A stretch of 64,000 nucleotides of DNA. Origin: JAJFKX01 sp965230265 (GTDB taxonomy: Bacteria; Pseudomonadota; Gammaproteobacteria; Xanthomonadales; Wenzhouxiangellaceae). Both the position numbers and the translations under genes were made by a program. Positions 54,501 to 62,645 of this stretch are shown here, in pieces. How positions within the stretch are numbered: position 1 is the stretch's first letter; each line of letters begins with the position of its first letter. Under the pieces are notes generated by a model, which made no database searches, was not told the origin of the DNA, and saw only the letters and a program-made list of their open reading frames with translations. The stretch spans positions 2,356,001-2,420,000 of the forward strand of contig OZ245999.1 in NCBI GenBank assembly GCA_965230265.1. Reading direction: 5' to 3'.

Positions 54501-57314
54501 GGCGGCGCTATCGACATCGGCAGCTACTCCTACTACACGCCAGGTCCCAATGAAGGCTCAACAGGCTCTCAGTTAATCGCCGACAGCACCATTACTGGAA
54601 ACACAGCCACTGAAGAAGCCGGCGGTGCTATCAATATCTATGATGGCGGCCGCTATGGCGATGCTTTAACGCTGGATAATGTCAGTCTCACCGGTAATAT
54701 CAGTCAGGATGACGATGGCGGCGCCATCAATGTCGAGGAAGAAGGTCGAAGCCTGTTTGTTCTGAACAACACCAGCATCATGAACAATACCGCCTATAAC
54801 AATGGCGGAGGTATCCGCTTCGCAGCTGATGGTGATGGCGCGGCATTGATCGTGGACAACAGCACCATCAGTAGTAATACTTCTGAGAGCGATGGCGGTG
54901 GAATCTTCTTCTATTCAGACGATGCTTCGCTGAGCATAGTTGACAGTACACTGAGCAGTAATTACGCATCGTCTGATGGCGGTGGTATTGCTATCTACCT
55001 TAATGACGCCAGCTATCAGCCCTTCAACATCGTCAATACCACCATCAATAGCAATACCGCAGGCGACAGTGGCGGCGGTATTTATTTTAACTCTTATAAC
55101 GAAGGCGGCTTTGGCGGTTCCGGTGTCAACGGGCCGATTCTGATCGACGATTCCGTAATTGCCGGCAATAGCGCTGACGGAAATGGCGGCGGGCTGTTTT
55201 TCAATGTCTACGATGATGGCTTCTACGGCGGCGTTACCATTCGTAATTCCACCATTGCCGATAACGCCACATCTGAGGGCAACGGTGGCGGTGTGTTTAT
55301 CAGCGATGATGAAAGCAACTATGCCTTTGTATTTGATAACACCACCGTTTCCGGCAACTATGCCAGTGGAAACGGCGGCGGGCTGTTTATTTATACCGAA
55401 GACGCCAACCTGTTTGTGCGCAACAGCACATTCTCCGGAAATACCGCCAGCGGTTATGGCGGCGCTATCGCCATTGATTATCTGGACGATACGGCGTTTA
55501 TTGCCAACAGCACCATCACCAATAACTCGGCTTACACCGGTGGTGGCATTTATTCCAACGACAACTATATCCAGCTACTGGGTTCCATTATTTCCGGTAA
55601 TAGCGCTGATGAATCTGGTAACGATGTCTATCTCAATGGCGGACAAGCCAACTTCCTGTTCAGCATTCTGGGTGATGGCAGCTCTGGCAATGTTTACGAT
55701 AATGGCTTTAACGAATTCTATGCCGATCCATTATTAGGCCCATTGGCCGATAACGGCGGCCCCACCGAAACCCATGCATTGATGGCAGGCAGCCCGGCGA
55801 TTAACCGTGGGTTTAATTTTGTGGCCTCCTTAACCGACCAACGTCTGGCCGGTTTCCCGCGCACGCTCGACGGTGCTACCGATATGGGCGCATTCGAAGC
55901 CAACGGTAACCCGGTATTCAGCCTGAATGTCACTGGCAGTCCATTTGCTGAAGCCGGTGGTATGGCAACCATTGAAGCAGCATCCACCGAGGCTGTGGGG
56001 GTCACCACCTTTATTGACCTGAGCTTTGCCGGCGTTGCGATACTGGATACCGACTTTATGGTTGACAGCAATACCCTGGTGATTCCGGCCGGTATGGACA
56101 TGTCAACAGGTGCGGTGACCATGACCGGCATCGACGACACTCTGTTTGAAGGTGATGAAGCTATCGACATCACCGGCACTGATACCCGTGGACCTGCCCT
56201 GGTCGCCAATGCCGTCATTACCGATGACGATCCGGAACCAAGTGTCGTACTGTCACTGGTCGGCAGCCCGATTGCCGAAGGTGGCAATGCGACGGTCACA
56301 GCCACGATAGATGCGGTGTCTGGCCTGGATACCACGGTTAATCTGGCGGTATCAGGTACCGCTATTTCTCCGGATGACTTCAGTCTACCAACCTCTATCG
56401 TGATTCCGGCTGGCATGACCAGTGCAGATGTTACCCTGGCCACAGTCGACGATACCCTGGGCGAACCAGATGAAACAGTAATTGTGGACATTGACACGGT
56501 GATCAACGGCGTCGAAGATGGTGTTCAGCAGGTCACTGCCACCATTCTGGAAAACGATGCCCCGGATGTGAGCTTATCACTGGTCGGCGATCCGATTGCT
56601 GAAAACGGCGGTATTGCTACCATAACGGCAAGCCTGTCGAACCTGAGTACTCTGGATGTCACTGCAAACCTGAGCTTCTCGGGTACGGCCACTGATGGTG
56701 TGGACTTTATTGCCCCGGCCAGCATTACCGTAACGCCTGGCATGACCAGTGCTGATATCACATTAACGGCCATTGATGATGTTATTCAAGAAGGTGATGA
56801 GGTTGCCATCGTTGATATCGATACGGTCACCAATGGCAATGAAAATGGTACACAACAGGTCATGACCACCATCATCGATGATGACGGTACTCTGGTATCG
56901 GTCAGCCTGTCGGTTACCGAAATTGATGAGGGCGGCAATGCCGATATCATTCTGACACTGGATGAGACTGCCAATGCCGATGTCAACATCGAACTGGGCT
57001 TTAGCGGCACTGCGATGATGCCGGAAGACTATACGGTCGAAAGCACCATGGTGACGATACCGGCCGGCGAAACCACCGGCACCATCGGCCTGATGGCCAA
57101 TCTGGATCTGATTGCTGATCCGAATGAAACCATCGTGATCGATATTATCAACGTGGTGGGCGGTGCCGAAGACGGTGAACAGCAGGAAACCCTAATCATT
57201 CGCGACGCCCCGGTCGAGGTGCCAACTTTAAGTGCCGTCGGTAAATGGTTGATGATGCTGTTACTGCCATTGGCCGGATTCTTAGGCCTAAGGCGTCGAC
57301 GCCAGACCAAATAG
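51552..57314 (+). CDS. Giant surface adhesin: two beta-helix modules, Calx-beta repeats, IPTL-like anchor
   Basis: A 1920-residue exported protein starting at GTG with GGGAGAG 7 nt upstream. A long N-region (about 45 residues) precedes the hydrophobic core TLVSSLVTVGGAHAA, so the signal peptide is extended. Two homologous modules follow, each opening with NLNDSGPGSLRQAVLDAN-like CSLREA-type sequence (about 64 and 746) and closing with DPMLGPLADNGG...HALM...SPAIDAG; in between lie dozens of repeats of the form NSTISxNxAxxxGGGI, predicting right-handed parallel beta-helices. Four Calx-beta repeats (about 1454-1885; GxAxxxxDF, IPAGxT, DDxxxExDE) should bind calcium. The end VPTLSAVG, hydrophobic helix, RRRRQTK is an IPTL-like tail. 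Extremely rich in Asn, Asp, Gly, Ser and Tyr. Likely adhesion or matrix protein. Confidence 0.88.
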   Translation: MTRLYLDLGPSFAANISTQRNPLADAITATLDQHAQRSIKRAGIAPAVTLVSSLVTVGGAHAAVFEVENLNDSGPGSLRQAVLDANNNPGTDAITFADGVSGTLTMYNGEMDIYDSVIIQGPGEANLTIDADNDSRIFNIQPNQNEHSTEISGLTLVNGEVQGAGNRGYFGNSYTGGAIRIGPSDYIEQRGGGADYSRLRLDGVTITNSYASQDGGALFAEDTFVEIIDSTINYNSASEDGGGIRVEEGALTISGSSFDTNYANEGGGGAVSVDGAFSVVIDNTTLSNNYAYDDGGAVYLDDIEVNALISNSMLLDNRSNGRGGAIVGSSFNDGAALEINNTTITGNSASDYGGGIYFNDGDLHVVNNSIISNNNGGNAGGGIRFGSESTSHELRIEDSTIDSNNAYEYGGGVHFYTDEATLLVRNSSISGNNATYGGGISIQYDEGAGSHAGSVTLDNATIDNNTADVGGGVFWELDETYAPVLITDSSISNNLAESGNGGGLFLYFDDGLYSGMTIRNTVIDGNYASGDGGGIWFYDDDGYDVVIENSTISNNTADYGGGMWFYSDDGAPLIRNSTISANTAFSYGGGLFLTHEDGDGRIDNSTVVDNYAYGNGGGVFNDNSELFIRSSIIANNSVYEGSYSEIAGEQIYARFSLIENLGGFNLSSNNNNIFYTDPMLGPLADNGGATMTHALMASSPAIDAGLNIAPSADDQRGDGFDRMVGLQTDMGAVESTTDNPLSFPAYTQMVTNLNDAGAGSLRQAVLDANASYGLDVIEFQAGLNGTITLTSGDIDIYDSLVINAPVPSVITVSGGFSGPNPVRGEGYERVFSMRGGGLADRGGPAEPSYNLTSVDIVGLTISDGYDSNGGGIFAYDVELTIRDSVITSNQSYGNNAGGGGIDQNLGVLRILDSTISGNTASGGGGTATSNGGGIRLENASLVMRDSYLNNNYANDNGGGLHADRVYSIAITGSTLDSNQAGESGGAIDIGSYSYYTPGPNEGSTGSQLIADSTITGNTATEEAGGAINIYDGGRYGDALTLDNVSLTGNISQDDDGGAINVEEEGRSLFVLNNTSIMNNTAYNNGGGIRFAADGDGAALIVDNSTISSNTSESDGGGIFFYSDDASLSIVDSTLSSNYASSDGGGIAIYLNDASYQPFNIVNTTINSNTAGDSGGGIYFNSYNEGGFGGSGVNGPILIDDSVIAGNSADGNGGGLFFNVYDDGFYGGVTIRNSTIADNATSEGNGGGVFISDDESNYAFVFDNTTVSGNYASGNGGGLFIYTEDANLFVRNSTFSGNTASGYGGAIAIDYLDDTAFIANSTITNNSAYTGGGIYSNDNYIQLLGSIISGNSADESGNDVYLNGGQANFLFSILGDGSSGNVYDNGFNEFYADPLLGPLADNGGPTETHALMAGSPAINRGFNFVASLTDQRLAGFPRTLDGATDMGAFEANGNPVFSLNVTGSPFAEAGGMATIEAASTEAVGVTTFIDLSFAGVAILDTDFMVDSNTLVIPAGMDMSTGAVTMTGIDDTLFEGDEAIDITGTDTRGPALVANAVITDDDPEPSVVLSLVGSPIAEGGNATVTATIDAVSGLDTTVNLAVSGTAISPDDFSLPTSIVIPAGMTSADVTLATVDDTLGEPDETVIVDIDTVINGVEDGVQQVTATILENDAPDVSLSLVGDPIAENGGIATITASLSNLSTLDVTANLSFSGTATDGVDFIAPASITVTPGMTSADITLTAIDDVIQEGDEVAIVDIDTVTNGNENGTQQVMTTIIDDDGTLVSVSLSVTEIDEGGNADIILTLDETANADVNIELGFSGTAMMPEDYTVESTMVTIPAGETTGTIGLMANLDLIADPNETIVIDIINVVGGAEDGEQQETLIIRDAPVEVPTLSAVGKWLMMLLLPLAGFLGLRRRRQTK
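51740..53765 (+). repeat. Beta-helix module 1 of the adhesin
   Basis: About 670 residues. Repeats of 22-40 residues with an N-x-[ST] turn and a GGG[IVL] strand, such as NSSISGNNATYGGGI and NSTISANTAFSYGGGL. It ends with the DPMLGPLADNGGATMTHALM closing motif. Confidence 0.85.
53786..55908 (+). repeat. Beta-helix module 2 of the adhesin
   Basis: About 705 residues, homologous to module 1 in order and in its opening (NLNDAGAGSLRQAVLDAN) and closing (DPLLGPLADNGGPTETHALM) segments. Repeat units include NSTISSNTSESDGGGI and NTTVSGNYASGNGGGL. The arrangement shows an internal duplication of the whole module. Confidence 0.85.
55915..57205 (+). repeat. Four Calx-beta repeats of the adhesin
   Basis: Units of about 105-110 residues beginning FSLNVTGSPFAEAGG, VVLSLVGSPIAEGGN, VSLSLVGDPIAENGG and VSVSLSVTEIDEGGN, each with an IPAGM/ITVTPGM strand and an acidic DDxxxExDE loop. 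Confidence 0.8.
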
Positions 57315-57333
57315 GTCATAACAAAAAATGCTA

Positions 57334-57359
57334 AACCCGGGCACTGCCCGGGTTTTTTT
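57334..57359 (+). terminator. Strong intrinsic terminator of the adhesin gene
   Basis: Perfect 9-bp stem AACCCGGGC (57334-57342) with GCCCGGGTT (57346-57354), loop ACT, then seven T. Confidence 0.95.
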
Positions 57360-57499
57360 ATGCCTTTGACGCAATGCCCGAAACCTACGGTTCACAAGTT
57401 AATCATCAGTCATCATATGGTGGATCTGCACTTGCATTGGCCTGCTCTTTCGCTGATTAATTGATACACTGATTAATCATCTATCGTCTGATACTCACT

Positions 57500-58807
57500 A
57501 TGTTGCGTTTGCTGTTGTTGTTCGTGATATGCCTACTGAGCTTAAGTGCCCAGGCACAGCCTTCCTCATTACCCACAGCAGATGCCCAGCGCCTGGAGCT
57601 GCGTATCCAGGCTCTTGCTCAATACGGCGCCAATAATGACGGTGGTGTTGACCGGGTGGCCTATTCACAGGCTGACATTGATGGCCGCAAATACATCATG
57701 CAATTAATGACGAACGCAGGACTGGAAGTTCGTATTGATGCCGGTGGCAATATTATTGGGCATCGTAGTGGTAGCGAGCCCGCTTTGAAACCAATTTTAT
57801 TCGGCTCACATACCGACTCTGTGCCCGGCGGTGGTAACTACGATGGCCCGGCAGGTGTATTAGCTGCACTGGAAGTCATTGAATTATTAAATACTGCCAA
57901 TATCACCACAAACCACCCCCTGGAAGTGATTGTGTTTTCCAACGAAGAAGGTGGCTTGGTTGGTTCTCTGGCGCTGACCGGAAAGCTGAAAGACCTGGCC
58001 ATGGATTTCAATAGCCACTCCGGCCTCACCATTCGTGAAGGAACCAAAGCCATTGGCGGCAATCTGCAGAATATGACTCAAGACCAACTGCACCCCGGCG
58101 ATATTCGCGCATTTATTGAACTGCATATTGAACAAGGCGCTATTTTGGATAACAGCGATATCGACATTGGCGTAGTGGAAGGCATTGTTGGGATTGGCTG
58201 GTGGGATGTGATTCTGACCGGTACGGCCAATCATGCCGGCACCACACCGATGGATTTGCGTGATGATGCTATGCTGGCCGCTGCTGAATTAACCATTGCA
58301 ATCAACCAGACCGCAACTGCCCGATCCGGCGGTCAGGTTGCCACTGTGGGCCGTATACAGGCATTTCCCGGCGCACCCAATGTGATTCCCGGGCGTGTGG
58401 AAATGAGTTTGGAAATTCGCGATTTAAGCCAGCCGGTTATTGATGCCATGTTTGCAGATATTCAGCTACATGCCAATAGCATCAGTGAAGCATCGGGTGT
58501 CAACATTGGCTTTCACCCCATTGACGTGGCCTCGCCCCCTGCTCCAACCGATCCACGCATGCGGCAAATTATCAGCGATGCGGCAGAACAGGCCGGTTAC
58601 AGTTATCAATTGATGCCATCCGGCGCTGGCCATGATGCCCAGGACATGGTGGCAATCGCCCCTACTGGTATGATTTTTATACCCTCTCAGGGGGGCATTT
58701 CACACTCACCCAATGAGTTTACCCATGCCACTGACCTGGCCAATGGCGCCAATGTGTTGCTGCGCACTGTTCTGGCCATTGATGATGGTGCTTTGGATCG
58801 TCATTGA
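57500..58807 (+). CDS. Exported Zn-dependent amidase of the hydantoinase/carbamoylase (M20) family
   Basis: A 435-residue protein with a signal peptide (MLRLLLLFVICLLSLSAQAQ). The metal site is visible: H in FGSHTDSVPGGGNYDGPAG, then FSNEEGG with the catalytic Glu pair, GTANHAGTTPMDLRDDAM and PSGAGHDAQDM. This matches N-carbamoyl-amino-acid/allantoate amidohydrolases rather than true peptidases. The family is mostly cytosolic; export is unusual. Substrate is not decided; ureido- or N-carbamoyl compounds are the family norm. The stop is 11 bp before the ATG of the next hydrolase, so the two are cotranscribed. Confidence 0.85.
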   Translation: MLRLLLLFVICLLSLSAQAQPSSLPTADAQRLELRIQALAQYGANNDGGVDRVAYSQADIDGRKYIMQLMTNAGLEVRIDAGGNIIGHRSGSEPALKPILFGSHTDSVPGGGNYDGPAGVLAALEVIELLNTANITTNHPLEVIVFSNEEGGLVGSLALTGKLKDLAMDFNSHSGLTIREGTKAIGGNLQNMTQDQLHPGDIRAFIELHIEQGAILDNSDIDIGVVEGIVGIGWWDVILTGTANHAGTTPMDLRDDAMLAAAELTIAINQTATARSGGQVATVGRIQAFPGAPNVIPGRVEMSLEIRDLSQPVIDAMFADIQLHANSISEASGVNIGFHPIDVASPPAPTDPRMRQIISDAAEQAGYSYQLMPSGAGHDAQDMVAIAPTGMIFIPSQGGISHSPNEFTHATDLANGANVLLRTVLAIDDGALDRH

Positions 58808-58818
58808 GGAGGTATTTA

Positions 58819-60348
58819 ATGTTGTTACGGTTGTTTTTATTATCATGTCTCTGCTTAAGCACTACGTTTTGCCTGGCTGATCAACACCCGCTGTCACCTG
58901 AGCAGATTAAAGCATTAACCGATGAGCGGACACACCAGGCTTTAAGCCTGTACCGCGAATACCTGACGCTGCCCAATGATGCCAATTTTCCGGAAGACAT
59001 TGAACGACTGGCTGTGTGGCTGGAGCATCAGTTCAGCCAGCGTGGTTTTTCGATCACCCGCATTGAAACACCAGGCAGCCCTTTGCTGCTGGCAGAGCGT
59101 CAACACCAAAATGCGCAAGCGACCGCCTTAATCTACCTGCAAGCTGATGGCCAGCCGGTTGATCCTGACGCCTGGAATCAGCCCGACCCATTTCAGCCAG
59201 TCATGAAAACCCGGGATGGCAGTGGTGGTTGGCAGATCATTCCATGGCCTGAAAACGATGTGGATCTATGGCCCGACTGGCGCGTGTTTGCCCGTTCCGC
59301 GGCAGATTCCAAAGGCCCCAATATCCAGTTTTTATCTGCCATCGATAATCTGGCAGCCGCCGGTATTGAACCGGCTTTTAATTTAAAAGTCATTATCGAC
59401 CTTGAAGAAGAGTTGGGCTCACCCAACTTACCTGCTGCTGTGCAAGCCAACCGGGAATTACTGGCAGCCGATATGCTGTTGATTTTCGATGGCCCACCAC
59501 ATGCCTCAAACCAACCCACGCTGGTCTTTGGTGCACGCGGTATAGCCACAGCGACAGTGACAACCTATGGGCCCAAAGTCCCGCAGCACAGCGGACACTA
59601 TGGCAATTACGTTCCCAACCCCGGTTTCCATCTGGCGCATATTCTGTCGTCCATCAAATCCCCTGAAGGTCGGGTTTTAATACCCGGTTTTTATGACGGT
59701 ATCCGCATTACCGAATCCGTTCAGAAAATTCTGGACCAGGTCCCCGATGATGAACTGGCCATTCAACGTGAGCTGGGTTTTAGCCAGCCGGATGCAGTCG
59801 CACCGACTTTGCAGCAGGCACTGCAATACCCTTCCATTAATATCCGTGGTTTAGGGTCAGCCTGGATCGGCAGTCAGGCTCGCACCATTATTCCTGCCAC
59901 GGCAACCGCAGAACTTGATATTCGCCTGGTTAAGGAAAGCGACCCGGAGCGATTGATTCAATTGTTGCGTGAGCACATTGAATCGCTGGGTTACACCATT
60001 GTCAATGCACCGCCCTCTGATCAGCAAAGACAAACCCATGCGCGTATGGTCAGCATCGACAGTGAAATCAGCTATGCAGCCTTCCGTACCGATTTCGATT
60101 CTGAACCCGGGCAGCTGGCCACTGCTGCCTTAAGTCATCTGTTTGGCAAAAAGCCCATCCGCATACGCACCGCGGGGGGCTCGATTCCCATTTCACCTTT
60201 TGTAGAAACCCTGGGTATCCCGGCTGTTGCTGTGCCAACCGTCAATATTGATAACAATCAACACAGCCCGAATGAAAATTTGCGCGTCGGTCATTTTATT
60301 GAGGGCATTTCGATAATAACAGCGGTACTGGCACAGCCTGCTGAATAG
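58819..60348 (+). CDS. Exported M20-family metallopeptidase
   Basis: A 509-residue protein with a signal peptide (MLLRLFLLSCLCLSTTFCLA). GAGGAGGT lies 5 nt before the ATG at 58819, which decides the start over the frame opening at TTG 58804. M20 features are the SAADSKGPNIQFLSAI segment (metal Asp), DLEEELGSPNLP (catalytic Glu pair), the lid/dimerisation part GLGSAWIGSQARTIIPATATAELDIRL and the closing HSPNENLRVGHF with a metal His. It should act as an exopeptidase or amidase outside the cytoplasm. Cotranscribed with the preceding amidase. Convergent with the regulator at 60350, with only one base between stops. Confidence 0.87.
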   Translation: MLLRLFLLSCLCLSTTFCLADQHPLSPEQIKALTDERTHQALSLYREYLTLPNDANFPEDIERLAVWLEHQFSQRGFSITRIETPGSPLLLAERQHQNAQATALIYLQADGQPVDPDAWNQPDPFQPVMKTRDGSGGWQIIPWPENDVDLWPDWRVFARSAADSKGPNIQFLSAIDNLAAAGIEPAFNLKVIIDLEEELGSPNLPAAVQANRELLAADMLLIFDGPPHASNQPTLVFGARGIATATVTTYGPKVPQHSGHYGNYVPNPGFHLAHILSSIKSPEGRVLIPGFYDGIRITESVQKILDQVPDDELAIQRELGFSQPDAVAPTLQQALQYPSINIRGLGSAWIGSQARTIIPATATAELDIRLVKESDPERLIQLLREHIESLGYTIVNAPPSDQQRQTHARMVSIDSEISYAAFRTDFDSEPGQLATAALSHLFGKKPIRIRTAGGSIPISPFVETLGIPAVAVPTVNIDNNQHSPNENLRVGHFIEGISIITAVLAQPAE

Positions 60349-60349
60349 T

Positions 60350-62494
60350 TTATTGCGCTTTTATAGATATTAACTGACTCTCCACCAGGTCAATCTCGGC
60401 CGCATCGGTTCTGGTAACCAGTAAAGTCTGCTCATCGCTGCTCAACGCCATGGTAATGCCAATGGCATTGGGTACAAACTCGGTCAATAATTTTCTTTGG
60501 CCACTGGCTGTGGAGAATTTCCACACAGCAGACTGATCGCTATAGACAACACTGTTTCCACCGACTGACCAGTGATTCCATGCACTGGCAGATAACTCTG
60601 GAATCACCTGTTTTTGCTGCAAGGTTTCCAGTTGCACGATGAAAATACCATCACTGGCTGGCTTACTAAAAAACACCTGCCCTTGATTGCTTACCTGTAC
60701 ACGGTTGGCTGATACGGTACCAACCCGGTGTGTCACATTATCCGCATCGTCACTGTTTGTATTTATTGTGGTTATCCATAACTCTGATGTTTCAGGTAAT
60801 TCACGAATGTACAGTAAACGTTGACCATCGGGGTGATAAGCCGCATTGGAAGCCTGCTCGCCTGCCCAATCAATAATACGAATCAACTGACCCTCGCTAT
60901 CCAGTTCGTGCAATTCACTGCCCTGCTCTCCATACACGCTAACCACGATTCGATCACCGCTGGGCGACCAGGCAGGTCGGCTAACACGGGCTTCAGGAAC
61001 ACTGTAGACAATATGCGCCTTTGTTCCATCTGAATCTGACAACCATAATGAATCGGTACCTGTACGGTTAGAGCAAAACGCCAGCTTTTTATTATCGGGT
61101 GAAAACACTGGCTGGTTGTCATAACGGTTGGAGATGATCAATGCTGCTGGATCAGCATCGCTGTTTACATTCAATGCCCAGATATTGGCCTGATATTGCC
61201 AGTCTTCATAAATCAACCGATTGGATTGTGCGTCATAAACCGGATTTCTGGCGCGTCTAGCGCCCAGATAACTGACTTGTAATGAGTCTAGCTGCAATAA
61301 CCACAACGCCTGAAAGGCCTGTTTATCTGAAGAATAAATTAAGTGCTGCTGATCAAGCCAATCATGACCATTGACCAGCTGTTGATCAAAACTTAACTGT
61401 CTGGCTCCATGGGTGCCATCCAGTTCCAGCATAAACAGCTCACGGGTAATTCGATCCCCCCGTGAAAAAGACAGATACCGATCATCAGGAGAAAACTTAG
61501 GTCCACTATCGGTATGTTGCGGGTTTTCCGGGTAGGTCAAAATTTTACTTTCTCGGGTTTGTATATCCAGCAGCGCCAACCCTGCACCCAAAGGTGCCTG
61601 ATACGAATAAGCCAGCCATCGCCCATCATGCGACCAGTCAAGCGATGAAGGATAACCATTCCAGCAACTACCCATTATTGCACTTTGTCCCGATGCAATA
61701 TCAAACAACATCAAGCTGCACTCATCACCGATATTGCTCATGTAGGCCACCTTGGTCTGGTCCGGTGAGAAAACCGGTGAGTCCTTAAAACCCGGCCCGC
61801 TGATCAATAACCGATGAGCAGCATCAGGTTGCGGTTTGATATAAACCTCGGTACCACCAACAGCGGGTTTAACATACACTACCTGTTCACCACCCAGCGA
61901 AATATCTGCAGCCCGCTCAATCCCAGGCTGGCTGGTAAAATGTCTGGCCATTCTGGTCGGGTTGGCAAAACCGCTCTGATTATCCGTCAGTGACTGCTGC
62001 CCTGACTCCCGATTAAGCCCTGCGTAAATAGCCATCAATAATAATGCCAGCAAACCACCTGCCAGCCACTGGTGATAAGAAAACCGCTGCTGGTTTTCAG
62101 CATCTGTTGCCATGACCGGTTTAAGCAATAGCCGATAACCTTTACGTGGAATGGTCTCAATAAAATGAGGTTGCCTGGCATTGTCACCCAGCGCCTGACG
62201 CAGTTGAGCAATACAACGGGACAAAACTTCATCATTGACAAACTCTCGTTCCCAGACATTGGCCAGCAGGCGCTCACGACTCAGCATTTCCATGGGATGT
62301 GCAGCCATATAACCCAGCAACTGAATCAGCTTAGGCTGCAGTTTCTGAGTTTGCCGACCATTGGATAGACGATTGAGTGCAGGCTCCACCAGCCAATTAT
62401 CAAGCTGGAAGGGTTGCGTTTCAGAAACCAAGGTATGCGACTTCGTCAAGACTTTTTCTGGGCAACAATGACGCTTAGCAGTATAGCCAATCAC
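60350..62494 (-). CDS. CadC-like transmembrane regulator with TolB-type propeller sensor
   Basis: A 714-residue protein. The N-terminal winged helix (about 25-130) has NWLVEPALNRLSNGRQTQKLQPKLIQLLGYMAAHP and ERLLANVWEREFVNDEVLSRCIAQLRQALGDN, ending HFIETIPRKGYRLLL. A transmembrane helix (LAGGLLALLLMAIYAGL, about 148-164) follows. The periplasmic part has repeated WD40-like PD40/TolB blades (SPDQTKVAYMSNIG, SHDGRWLAYSY, SPDDRYLSFSRG, SPDNKKLAFCSNRTG, SPSGDRIVVSVYG). It should sense an envelope signal and act on DNA from the membrane. The start is uncertain: 62494 is GTG without a clear ribosome site, and a TTG near 62447 is an alternative. Confidence 0.85.
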   Translation of the reverse strand: MIGYTAKRHCCPEKVLTKSHTLVSETQPFQLDNWLVEPALNRLSNGRQTQKLQPKLIQLLGYMAAHPMEMLSRERLLANVWEREFVNDEVLSRCIAQLRQALGDNARQPHFIETIPRKGYRLLLKPVMATDAENQQRFSYHQWLAGGLLALLLMAIYAGLNRESGQQSLTDNQSGFANPTRMARHFTSQPGIERAADISLGGEQVVYVKPAVGGTEVYIKPQPDAAHRLLISGPGFKDSPVFSPDQTKVAYMSNIGDECSLMLFDIASGQSAIMGSCWNGYPSSLDWSHDGRWLAYSYQAPLGAGLALLDIQTRESKILTYPENPQHTDSGPKFSPDDRYLSFSRGDRITRELFMLELDGTHGARQLSFDQQLVNGHDWLDQQHLIYSSDKQAFQALWLLQLDSLQVSYLGARRARNPVYDAQSNRLIYEDWQYQANIWALNVNSDADPAALIISNRYDNQPVFSPDNKKLAFCSNRTGTDSLWLSDSDGTKAHIVYSVPEARVSRPAWSPSGDRIVVSVYGEQGSELHELDSEGQLIRIIDWAGEQASNAAYHPDGQRLLYIRELPETSELWITTINTNSDDADNVTHRVGTVSANRVQVSNQGQVFFSKPASDGIFIVQLETLQQKQVIPELSASAWNHWSVGGNSVVYSDQSAVWKFSTASGQRKLLTEFVPNAIGITMALSSDEQTLLVTRTDAAEIDLVESQLISIKAQ

Positions 62495-62645
62495 AACAAC
62501 AATGGCAGCTTATAAGGCAATTCATAAGATCAGCAACTCTTTGATTTTTATATGGAATATAAAAAGGGAGAAAAAACAGAGAATAAACACAGTACAGATA
62601 ACCGTTGATTACCGAAGATACCTGCTGGTCATCCTGGAAATCGCT

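Noticed and set aside
55718..56506. A 262-codon antisense frame in the adhesin gene
   Set aside because: It is a mirror of the Thr/Ser/Val-rich Calx-beta coding pattern; no start context and no homology pattern.
51740..57200. Regular short repeats resembling a CRISPR array or tandem DNA repeat
   Set aside because: The periodicity is at protein level, within one long open frame; the units vary in length and there are no conserved spacers.
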